Assembly (NCBI RefSeq): GCF_903969135.1
Contig: NZ_LR824569.1
Coordinates: 2,170,001-2,234,000 of the forward strand
DNA from: Chryseobacterium sp. JV274
GTDB lineage: Bacteria > Bacteroidota > Bacteroidia > Flavobacteriales > Weeksellaceae
Direction: 5' to 3'
Length of the DNA: 64,000 nt
The position numbers and the translations under genes are program-made. Numbering within the stretch: position 1 is the first letter of the stretch; every line of letters starts with the position of its first letter. Positions 23,050-31,349 of this stretch are shown in pieces. Under the pieces are notes generated by a model that worked only from the letters and a program-made list of their open reading frames with translations, made no database searches and was not told where the DNA came from.

Positions 23050-25872
23050 TTGAAAAAGATCAGCATTTGCCTTATTTTGTTCTGGGGAGTCGCACAGGTT
23101 TCTGCACAGAAAGACAGTATATATATTGAAGCTAAACTTTCTCCTGACAAAAAGAACCTTGAGATCAGTCAGGAAATTGTTTATTACAATCATTCTGAAA
23201 AAGACCTGCAGACCATAAAACTCCTGAATTGGGTTTCCGCTTACAACAAACGCGGAACCTCTTTAGTCTACAGAAAACTGGAAGACAGAAATACTGATTT
23301 GCATTTTGCAAAAAGTGATCAATTAGGAAAACTTCTTGAACTGAATGTTAAGAATTCTGAAAATGAAGCCATTCCTGTTAATACAATCTCAGATGAAAAT
23401 CTTTTTATTCCTCTGAAAAATGTATTAAAACCTGGCCAAAGTGTTACTCTACAGTTGCAATACCGGATGCAGCTTCCCGACAAAACCTTTACGGGATATG
23501 GAACATCCACTCAGAATACTGTATTAAAATATTTCTTTATTGTTCCGGATCATTTTGATCCGGACAATATTTCCACAAGAAACTACCACGATATTGAAGA
23601 ACCAGTAAGTTTCAATACTTTCTGGACCGTCAATTTTGATATTCCTGTAAATAATTTTGTGGAAGGTAATCTCCCACAGGTTCAGATGAACTCATTCAAA
23701 GGATATCTGGATTCAGACCCTGAGTTTTTGATTTCGCCCACGGAATATCCTTCAATAAAAACCAATGTTGACGGAGCTGAAACCGAAATTAAATTTGGTT
23801 ATAACCTGAAGCCGGAAGAAAAACAAAATCTGGAGTTCTTCCTTCCTTTACAATTAAAGTTCCTGAAAGAAAGAATTGGTATTCTTCCGAAAAGTATTTT
23901 TATTTCTGATAAATTCAGAGCTAAGGAAGACTTTTTCGGAAATAATGATATTACTTTCTGGAAATTCAGATTTCAGTTATTTACCAATGCTGAAAAGACA
24001 GATCTGGATTATTTTGGAATCATTGCCAAGAAAGTTCTTGATGAAAACGTTATTGCTGATAAAGAAAAAGACCACTGGTTCAAAAACGGTTTAAAATCTT
24101 ATCTGGAAATTCAGTATCTGAAAAAATTCTATGCTGACACGAAACTTTTAGGGACACTTCCTGAAACCAGAATATTTGGACTTAAACCATTAAAATTTTT
24201 CCATGCATCCAAAGTAAAACTTCTGGATCGTTACGGACTTTCCTATCAGTATATCATGCTGCAAAATCTTGATCAGAAGATTGATGAGCATTTCCCTGTT
24301 TTAAGCAATTTTAATGACATGGCTGTCAGCAGTTTTGAAACCGGAAGTCTTTTTAATTATTCAGCTGATAAAATGGGGTATGACAACTTCAATGATATTC
24401 TGAAAGATTATATTACTCAGAATACCGGAAAAAAAATTAATCCTGAAAATTTCCTGACTTCTATTTCTGAGAAAAATAAATCAGCAGCCTATCTTTCAAA
24501 CTTTTTTAAACAGAAAAACAGAGTTGATTTCAAGTTAAAAAACATTAAAAAAGGCAACGATTCCTTAGAAATAAAAATTACAAAAAATACAGACATCTCC
24601 ATTCCTGTAAAACTGGAAACCGAGACCAAAGAAGGAGAAAAAAAGGTGTACTGGATAGATACTGAAGAAAATGAACGTATTACCAGTCTGTCACTTCCGG
24701 CTTCTGATAACATCTATAAAGTTACATTAAATAGTGGCTACACCTTCCCTGAATCGAATTACAGGGATAATTTTCTGTATGCAAAAGGAATATTTTCCAA
24801 TGCAAAAAAAATCAAACTTAAATTAATAAAAGACATTCCGAATCCGGAATACAACGAAATTTATATCACCCCAAGAGTACGTTTCAACAATACGTATGAT
24901 AAATTTCTTTTGGGGATTAACTTAAAAAACCAATCTTTATTTGATCAGAAATTCCTGTATTCAGTTACACCAACCTACAGTACCGGAACAGGAAAACTGA
25001 CAGGTTCGGGTGCTGTTTCCTACTCTATTCTGCCTGCCGAAAGTATTATCCGAAGCTTAACCTTTGGTGTTTCCGGTTCTTATTTTCATTACGATTATGG
25101 ATTAGCCTACAGAAAGAGTTCAATAGCTTCCTCTATCAACTTCAGAAAAAATCCCAGAAGTACAGTAAGCAGAAGCATCGGAGTTTCTTATAATTATTTT
25201 GAAAGAGATCTGAGCCCTAAAATGGTTGCCAATAATGACTACAGCAAATACAACGTCTGGACTGTTGGGTATGGCTATAGCGACAGTCAGATGATCCATG
25301 AAAAAAGCTTTAGTCTGAGCACGCAAGGAATGGAGGATTTTAATAAAATAACAGCTGAAGGCTTCTATAGATGGGAATTTGCCCCTAAACAAAAGCTAAG
25401 TCTACGTTTATTTGCAGGATATTTTTTAAGAAACAATACCCGAAACAATCTTTTCGACTATGGAATTTCAAGGGTTTCTAACTACTCCTTTTCTTATAAT
25501 CTTTTAGGAGAAAGTGCCAGCAGCGGTCTCCTTTCACAGCAGTTTATATTAGCTGACGGTGGTTTTAAATCTTTTCTGCCGGGAACGGTAAACCAATGGA
25601 TTACTTCTGCCAACGTAGATTCAAGTATATGGAAAATTTTCCATGTGTATGCTGATGCCGGAGTTTATAAAAACAAAGATCTTCCTGCCAAATTCATATG
25701 GGACACCGGAGTTAAAGTAAGAATCATTCCGGATTTCCTAGAAGTTTATTTCCCGATACAGTCTTCTTTAGGATTTGAACCTTCATTTAAAGATTATGGA
25801 AAGCGTATCCGATATACATTGATTCTTAATCTTGGTTCCATTATTAATGCCGCAAGAAGAGGCTGGTACTAA
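23050..25872 (+). CDS. Outer-membrane protein: degenerate M1-peptidase-like region plus beta-barrel
   Basis: 940 residues with signal peptide MKKISICLILFWGVAQVSAQ; start TTG 23050. Residues about 20-540 look like an M1 (gluzincin) aminopeptidase: a beta-rich N-terminal domain, then DHWFKNGLKSYLEIQY near 341-356, which lines up with the M1 segment E-G-(F/L)-A-x-Y-x-E. No HExxH zinc motif is present before it (the stretch reads DLDYFGIIAKKVLDENV), so I expect no peptidase activity. From about 600 on, repeated amphipathic strands rich in aromatic residues and ending GSIINAARRGWY suggest an outer-membrane barrel. Function unknown; the M1 match is by eye. Confidence 0.6.
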   Translation: MKKISICLILFWGVAQVSAQKDSIYIEAKLSPDKKNLEISQEIVYYNHSEKDLQTIKLLNWVSAYNKRGTSLVYRKLEDRNTDLHFAKSDQLGKLLELNVKNSENEAIPVNTISDENLFIPLKNVLKPGQSVTLQLQYRMQLPDKTFTGYGTSTQNTVLKYFFIVPDHFDPDNISTRNYHDIEEPVSFNTFWTVNFDIPVNNFVEGNLPQVQMNSFKGYLDSDPEFLISPTEYPSIKTNVDGAETEIKFGYNLKPEEKQNLEFFLPLQLKFLKERIGILPKSIFISDKFRAKEDFFGNNDITFWKFRFQLFTNAEKTDLDYFGIIAKKVLDENVIADKEKDHWFKNGLKSYLEIQYLKKFYADTKLLGTLPETRIFGLKPLKFFHASKVKLLDRYGLSYQYIMLQNLDQKIDEHFPVLSNFNDMAVSSFETGSLFNYSADKMGYDNFNDILKDYITQNTGKKINPENFLTSISEKNKSAAYLSNFFKQKNRVDFKLKNIKKGNDSLEIKITKNTDISIPVKLETETKEGEKKVYWIDTEENERITSLSLPASDNIYKVTLNSGYTFPESNYRDNFLYAKGIFSNAKKIKLKLIKDIPNPEYNEIYITPRVRFNNTYDKFLLGINLKNQSLFDQKFLYSVTPTYSTGTGKLTGSGAVSYSILPAESIIRSLTFGVSGSYFHYDYGLAYRKSSIASSINFRKNPRSTVSRSIGVSYNYFERDLSPKMVANNDYSKYNVWTVGYGYSDSQMIHEKSFSLSTQGMEDFNKITAEGFYRWEFAPKQKLSLRLFAGYFLRNNTRNNLFDYGISRVSNYSFSYNLLGESASSGLLSQQFILADGGFKSFLPGTVNQWITSANVDSSIWKIFHVYADAGVYKNKDLPAKFIWDTGVKVRIIPDFLEVYFPIQSSLGFEPSFKDYGKRIRYTLILNLGSIINAARRGWY

Positions 25873-25916
25873 AATATCGGAAAAAAGATAGTCTCAAAAG
25901 TCAAATAATCTGGCTT

Positions 25917-26022
25917 TGTCATTCTGACGAAGGAAGAATCTTATGAATAGCCAAGCTTATGAGATTCTTCACTACATTTCTGAACTATGTTCGCAGGATT
26001 TCAGCCTGTGTTCAGAATGACA
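25917..26022. repeat. REP-like intergenic palindrome, copy 2
   Basis: Outer arms TGTCATTCTGA (25917-25927) and TCAGAATGACA (26012-26022) are perfect; inner arms AAGAATCT (25934-25941) and AGATTCTT (25962-25969) form a second pair. TGTCATTCTGACGAAGGAAG is shared with 59129-59147. It lies between two convergent genes and may serve as a terminator-like structure. Confidence 0.75.
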
Positions 26023-26050
26023 TTTAACAAAGAAGCTGTTTTTATTAAAA

Positions 26051-26860
26051 TTAATCTTTTATAATTTTCTGTGAGATCGGAATATTATTAATTGTTCCGG
26101 TAACAATATAAGTTCCTTTTGGAAGCTCAGCAATATCAAGAGTTGAGGCTAATTTAGTAGGTGATTTCTTCACAATCTGCCTGAAGGTATCATAGATTTT
26201 CACATCTTTTACTTCAGTTCCGAAGACAATTTTACTGTCCTTTATAAAAGGGTTCTGCACAAAACCGGATTTCACGCTGCCTTCCAGAGAAAAATCGGCC
26301 CTATTATCATTACTGTCTACTAATGTTCTTTTTATAGCTGTGGTTGTAGTTGGAGAAGGAGCTGGCCCATCTCCTTTAAACTGATCTGCATTTGATCCGT
26401 AGCCTACAAAATCCAGGACATTAGATGCAGAAGGTCCGGTTACCTGCACTATATTTCCGGCTAAAGCAACTTTTCCGGAGACACTGGAAATTCTTAATCC
26501 TGAAGATTTATTGGGTGTTCCGTCAAAACGGGTAATAGTAGTTGCAATAAAATCCGGTGTCGGTAAATTCTCAACACCACCATCAATGGCTGCTTCCTGA
26601 ATCAGAAAGGTTTCTTCAGGACCCAGAGTAAAATCCGGAAGTGTATGATATTCGGTAAAAGCCCCTATTGCCGGAGCATATTGTATACTTGCCCCAGTTA
26701 AAGAAACCAGGTTCGTTCCGACGTTTTTGAGCACAATATAATTATTTTTCAATACGGCACCTGAATCGGCATTACCGCCATAAATCTCATTGATTACAAT
26801 CTGAGCATTCGAAAAGGCAGCTAATGATACAAGCCCGACAAGAGTAAAGATTTTTTTCAT
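26051..26860 (-). CDS. T9SS-secreted protein with lamin-tail-like domain
   Basis: 269 residues: signal peptide (1-19, ending FSNAQ), then IVINEIYGGNADSGAVLKNNYI, which matches the start of lamin-tail domains (VINEV.. followed by FIELKN). The C-terminal ~58 residues, from VFGTEVKDVKIYDTFRQIV to ISQKIIKD, are a type A T9SS sorting domain that is cut off during export to the surface. That same domain, at about 60 % identity by eye, ends the next gene upstream (27020-27889), while the rest is unrelated. A cell-surface or secreted role is expected; the ligand is unknown. Confidence 0.85.
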   Translation of the reverse strand: MKKIFTLVGLVSLAAFSNAQIVINEIYGGNADSGAVLKNNYIVLKNVGTNLVSLTGASIQYAPAIGAFTEYHTLPDFTLGPEETFLIQEAAIDGGVENLPTPDFIATTITRFDGTPNKSSGLRISSVSGKVALAGNIVQVTGPSASNVLDFVGYGSNADQFKGDGPAPSPTTTTAIKRTLVDSNDNRADFSLEGSVKSGFVQNPFIKDSKIVFGTEVKDVKIYDTFRQIVKKSPTKLASTLDIAELPKGTYIVTGTINNIPISQKIIKD

Positions 26861-26971
26861 CGTAATAATTTTTAGAAATGGATTTGTAATAAAAACATCA
26901 AAAATAATACCACCAAATTAAGAAATAAACAAGATACAAAAATCTAAAAAACAGTAAATAATCATATAAAA

Positions 26972-27000
26972 AAACAGCCGTTTCAATGAAACGGCTGTTT
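26972..27000 (-). terminator. Terminator of the T9SS protein at 27020
   Basis: Perfect 13-bp stem (26972-26984 with 26988-27000), loop AAT; on the minus strand it is followed by T-rich sequence. Confidence 0.85.
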
Positions 27001-27019
27001 GTATTTTTATTTCAAGAGA

Positions 27020-27889
27020 TTAGTCTTTAAGAACTTTTTGAGAAACCGGCTGGTTGTTTACTGTACCTGTTACGATATAGTTTCCTTTTGCCAGTTCAGC
27101 AATATTTACCGTTCCGTTTTGTTTCACAGAACCTTCTTTTACAAGCTGTCCGAACATGTTGAAAACTTTTACATCTTTTACATCAGATCCGAAAACAATC
27201 TCATTGTTTTTAACAAAAGAATTCTTTACAAAGTTCCCTGATTTTGCGTTTTTAGCATCAATAACAGCCAGAGAAGCAGTAGACGAAGTAACAATTAAAG
27301 AAATATCATCTATTCTCCAGTTGGCAGTACCAAGAGATGGAGTTCCTGTACCAGGACTGTCACTTCCATAGATTCTTAAGGTAACAGGAGCTGATTCTGC
27401 ACCTACTAAATTAGCACCTGCAAAAGTGATATTATTCAATGTCCATGTACTATTATTGTTAACATTTACAGTACCTATCGCCGTTGTATAGTTATCAATG
27501 CTGGAATATACTGTAATCTTTCCAGGTCCTGTAGATGTTCCTCTCGATCCTAAATTTAAAGAATTTAAAGTTACTTTATTACCTGCAACAGGAGTAACAG
27601 TTACACTAAAATAAGTACTTGCAGCAGTGGTAAGAGCTTCTTTAAAAGCAGCAGCACCAAAATTACTGGATCCGCTTGCTCCTGTATAGCCAGAAGACAC
27701 AGATGAAGTGGTAATTAAATTAGTAGTACCATTATTATTTCCCTGAGTTGCTGCAAATGCTACACTTGAAATATTAGCATTTGTACCAGAAATAGGATTT
27801 ACAGAACTGCCATCCCAAAGGTAAGTTGTTTGTGCAAAAGCAACTGCACTTATCATCGCTGTTGCAAAAAGAGAATAAAGTTTTTTCAT
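27020..27889 (-). CDS. T9SS-secreted beta-rich protein
   Basis: 289 residues. Signal peptide MKKLYSLFATAMISAVAFAQ, then a Ser/Thr/Asn/Gly-rich beta-sandwich (about 21-215) with SLNLGSRGTSTGPG and WRIDDISLIV, resembling the choice-of-anchor or discoidin-like adhesion domains of Bacteroidota surface proteins. The last ~58 residues (VFGSDVKDVKVFNMFGQLV to VSQKVLKD) are a type A sorting domain. Its own terminator (26972-27000) separates it from the related gene downstream, so the two are transcribed separately. Confidence 0.83.
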   Translation of the reverse strand: MKKLYSLFATAMISAVAFAQTTYLWDGSSVNPISGTNANISSVAFAATQGNNNGTTNLITTSSVSSGYTGASGSSNFGAAAFKEALTTAASTYFSVTVTPVAGNKVTLNSLNLGSRGTSTGPGKITVYSSIDNYTTAIGTVNVNNNSTWTLNNITFAGANLVGAESAPVTLRIYGSDSPGTGTPSLGTANWRIDDISLIVTSSTASLAVIDAKNAKSGNFVKNSFVKNNEIVFGSDVKDVKVFNMFGQLVKEGSVKQNGTVNIAELAKGNYIVTGTVNNQPVSQKVLKD

Positions 27890-28043
27890 GATTTAAATTT
27901 TTTGTTGTTAATAATTTTCTTTCCATACAAAACTACATTCTAATTTTTTTTTGGGGACAATAAAGAGGTTAAGTTTTTGTTAATTATAGTTGACCCCTTA
28001 ATGTTAACATTTTTTAATTATTTTTACGAATTATTTTTAAAAG

Positions 28044-31000
28044 TTGCGGAATTTCATCATTCTATTCGTTTTATTCTTCTTAGGCATATTTTCAGGAAAT
28101 GCTCAGGTATTTTCATGGAAAAATCCCAACGTTCCTGAAGACAGCATTAAAAGGGATAGTATTCTCGCCGCACGGCTGGAGCAGGATATCTTTGCCAAAG
28201 ACACTCTGGATTTCATAAGAACACACAATAAGATCATTATCGATGAGGCTGTACTGGCAAAAAATGATAAAAAAAGATTTTTAGGAGAGCTTAATTCAAA
28301 AGGATCTATTATCCGTGGAATTACTTTTGGTAACAACCAGGGACAATCTGTACAAAGTTCTATGGATCTCCAGATTTCAGGACGATTGTCAAAGGATGTT
28401 ACGATTTTAGCCAGTATTTCAGATCATAACCTTCCTATTCAGGCTGATGGTTATACCCAGACTTTGGAGGAATTTGACAAAATTTATATGCAGCTTAATA
28501 TCAAGGAAAAGTCTATTCTCAGAGCCGGACACCTTGATCTTGTAGAGGCTAAAAATTATTTCGCGAAATACCAGAGAAGAAGTATGGGACTTCAGTTTCA
28601 GACAGAATTTGGAAAGGAAAATAAAACATTGATCGATATTTCTGCCGGTGTTGCACGAAGTGAATTCCATAGAATCCGTTTTCAAGGGGTTGAAGGTAAC
28701 CAGGGACCTTACCGCCTGACCGGTAAGAATGGTGAGCAGTTTATTACCCTAATCTCAGGCTCTGAGCAGGTTTTCATTGACGGTATCTTAATGAAACGAG
28801 GAGAAAATCAGGATTATATCATCAATTACAATACAGGTGAGGTTACTTTTACCAGTTTCCGTCCTATTTTCCAACAGAATTTCATTACGATTTCTTATAA
28901 CTACGCCAACAGAAATTATTCAAGATATTTATTTACCGGAAAACTTGAGCATCAGAGAGAAAAATTCAAAGTGGGCCTAAACTGGTTCATGGAAAATGAC
29001 AACAAAAATGCACCTCTTTCTTTAAATCTTTCTAAAGAAGATGAACAGATCCTTGCTGAAGCAGGTAATGACCCCAACCTGATGTATGCACCATCAGGAG
29101 TTGTTACCGAATATGATGTCAATAAAATTTTATACAAATTAAACACTGCCGGGAATTTCTACGAATTTTCTACTGATCCTAACTTAACACTTTATCAGGT
29201 TTCTTTCACTTATTTCGGAGTTAATCTGGGAGATTATAAAATAGCACAGACCACTAATAATGGGCGTGTTTTTGAATATGTAGGGCCTAATGCCGGAGAT
29301 TACAGAGCGGTAAGAAAACTTCCTTCTCCTCAGAAATCACAGGTATATTCCCTGAATTCTGAGTATTTATTAAATGAAGGAAAAATAGGGGCCGACATTT
29401 CCCTGAGTAATTATGATGTCAATTTGTTTTCATCAAAGGATTCTGATCAGAATATGGGCTATGCGTGGCGTATTTTCGGGAATAAAAGCTTTACGAAGAA
29501 CACTTGGAAGGGAACTCCAAGTTTTGAATATCAGTATATAGACAGACAGTTTCATATTCTTGACCGTATCAATGATGTGGAATTCTCCAGAGATTTCAAC
29601 CTTACACAGGAATTTAACAAGAAGACCCAAAACAGGTTTATTTTCAGCTTCCTGAACAAATGGAATAATAAATCTACCTTAAACTACCGTGTCAATTATT
29701 TAAATGAACAGGACTCTTACAAAGGTCTTAAAAATGACCTGGATTTCGGATGGATTACAGGGAAACTCTTTACCAAAGGGAATTTATCTTATCTGAGTAC
29801 CAATGCCACTCTTCAGGATACTAAATTTATCCGTGGAGGAATTTCAACTGAATTTACCGGTAAAAAAGGAAGCTGGGCGATCGGTGGAAGCATGGAACAC
29901 AATGAGAAAAAATACAATGACACTCAACTTATGGATGTCACAAGTTTCAGCTGGAAAGAAATCTTTTTGCAAAAGAAGATTGGTGACAGTACGAGAACCA
30001 AGCTATTGGCAAAAGTATACATGAGAGATAATGACTCTGTACGTGACAACAGACTTCAGAATATGAATAATATTTTAGGGTTCATGGCCGAAAGTCAGAT
30101 CATCAAAACGGAAAAAACTACGCTAAATGCTTTAATTCACTACAGAAAATTTTTCTACTCAGGTGCAGAAGGTGATGTTACCCGAAATAATGACTTTGTA
30201 GTAGGAAATATTCTATACAATCAACAGCTTTTCAGAAACGGAATGCGCCTTCAGGCTTTCTACGAACTTGGAAACGGGCAGGAAGCGCAGAGAGAATTCC
30301 AGTACATTAAAGTAACGGATGGACAAGGTGTATATAAATGGACAGATTATAACGGAGACGGCATACAGCAGCTTGACGAATTTGAAATTGCCGAATATTC
30401 CGATCTTGCCCAATATATTCGTGTGTATACCAATTCCGTAAGGTATATTCCTTCCAATAAAAATAAATTACAGTTGGCATTATTTGTCAACCCGGCCATC
30501 GTTTTCAACTCAGAAAATGGATTTTTAAAGCGTTGGAATTTCAATATTTCATTGAATTCCCAAAACTCATTCTATAAAAAGGATAAAGTTCTTGTGCTGA
30601 ATCCTTTTGAAAAAAACAGTGATCAGATCCTTAAAAATCAAAATATATTGGCTTCAGTACAATTCAATCCTACCGACAAATCAGGCTGGAACGGTAATTA
30701 CAGATTCATCACAAATGATAATCTTATCAATGCCAATTTTAGTAATGAAGAGCGTGAGCAAACCTCTCATTTTCTGAATATCGGATACTGGTTCAATAAA
30801 GAATTCAGAGTAGATTGGGAAAATTCTGTTCATGACATCCAAAACTCCTCACAATTGTTTGCAACAAGGGATTACCGTCTCAATAATTTTGAAACAAAAC
30901 CTAAGGCCACCTATAAGTTTACAGACGCTATACAGGCTGAACTGTCTTCCGCTTTCCGTCAAAAACAAAGGCTGGATGGTGAAGAACTTCTTAAAGCTTT

Positions 31001-31271
31001 TGATGTGACAGGAACCATCCAATGGGAGCGCAGAAAAACATCCATCCGCGGAAACTTCTCATTCATCAGTAACAATTTTACCGGAAACAATTTCAGCATT
31101 GTAGGAAACCAGATGCTGGATGGTCTGAAGCCAGGAAAAAACCAGGTATGGAGTGTATTTATTCAGCAGGCGATCAACTCATTTATCCAGCTGAATCTTA
31201 ATTACGAAGGAAGAAACTCCGGTGACAGGACCATTCATATTGGAAGTATGCAGGTAAAGGCAAGTTTCTAA
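28044..31271 (+). CDS. Large outer-membrane beta-barrel protein, uncharacterised
   Basis: 1075 residues, signal peptide MRNFIILFVLFFLGIFSGNAQ; start TTG 28044. After about residue 80 the protein consists almost wholly of alternating strands with aromatic residues and N/K/D-rich turns, as in very large barrels. A segment near residue 250, FIDGILMKRGENQDYIINYN, recalls the donor-loop motif repeated in SprA, the T9SS translocon. It is far shorter than SprA (about 2400 residues) and I see the motif once. The family seems conserved in Bacteroidota; function is not known. It sits among three T9SS cargo genes, so a role in surface assembly is possible. Confidence 0.6.
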   Translation: MRNFIILFVLFFLGIFSGNAQVFSWKNPNVPEDSIKRDSILAARLEQDIFAKDTLDFIRTHNKIIIDEAVLAKNDKKRFLGELNSKGSIIRGITFGNNQGQSVQSSMDLQISGRLSKDVTILASISDHNLPIQADGYTQTLEEFDKIYMQLNIKEKSILRAGHLDLVEAKNYFAKYQRRSMGLQFQTEFGKENKTLIDISAGVARSEFHRIRFQGVEGNQGPYRLTGKNGEQFITLISGSEQVFIDGILMKRGENQDYIINYNTGEVTFTSFRPIFQQNFITISYNYANRNYSRYLFTGKLEHQREKFKVGLNWFMENDNKNAPLSLNLSKEDEQILAEAGNDPNLMYAPSGVVTEYDVNKILYKLNTAGNFYEFSTDPNLTLYQVSFTYFGVNLGDYKIAQTTNNGRVFEYVGPNAGDYRAVRKLPSPQKSQVYSLNSEYLLNEGKIGADISLSNYDVNLFSSKDSDQNMGYAWRIFGNKSFTKNTWKGTPSFEYQYIDRQFHILDRINDVEFSRDFNLTQEFNKKTQNRFIFSFLNKWNNKSTLNYRVNYLNEQDSYKGLKNDLDFGWITGKLFTKGNLSYLSTNATLQDTKFIRGGISTEFTGKKGSWAIGGSMEHNEKKYNDTQLMDVTSFSWKEIFLQKKIGDSTRTKLLAKVYMRDNDSVRDNRLQNMNNILGFMAESQIIKTEKTTLNALIHYRKFFYSGAEGDVTRNNDFVVGNILYNQQLFRNGMRLQAFYELGNGQEAQREFQYIKVTDGQGVYKWTDYNGDGIQQLDEFEIAEYSDLAQYIRVYTNSVRYIPSNKNKLQLALFVNPAIVFNSENGFLKRWNFNISLNSQNSFYKKDKVLVLNPFEKNSDQILKNQNILASVQFNPTDKSGWNGNYRFITNDNLINANFSNEEREQTSHFLNIGYWFNKEFRVDWENSVHDIQNSSQLFATRDYRLNNFETKPKATYKFTDAIQAELSSAFRQKQRLDGEELLKAFDVTGTIQWERRKTSIRGNFSFISNNFTGNNFSIVGNQMLDGLKPGKNQVWSVFIQQAINSFIQLNLNYEGRNSGDRTIHIGSMQVKASF

Positions 31272-31300
31272 GATGAACATTTCCTTTTTTACCATAAAAA

Positions 31301-31328
31301 AAATCCCCAATAGTGATATTGGGGATTT
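31301..31328. terminator. Bidirectional terminator between convergent genes
   Basis: Perfect 12-bp stem AAATCCCCAATA / TATTGGGGATTT (31301-31312, 31317-31328), loop GTGA, with A-rich sequence on the left and T-rich sequence on the right. Confidence 0.85.
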
Positions 31329-31349
31329 GTATTGGTTATCAGTTAATTT

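Noticed and set aside
28103..30544. Minus-strand frames inside the large outer-membrane gene
   Set aside because: All are shorter, antisense, and inconsistent with the clean signal peptide and barrel pattern on the plus strand.
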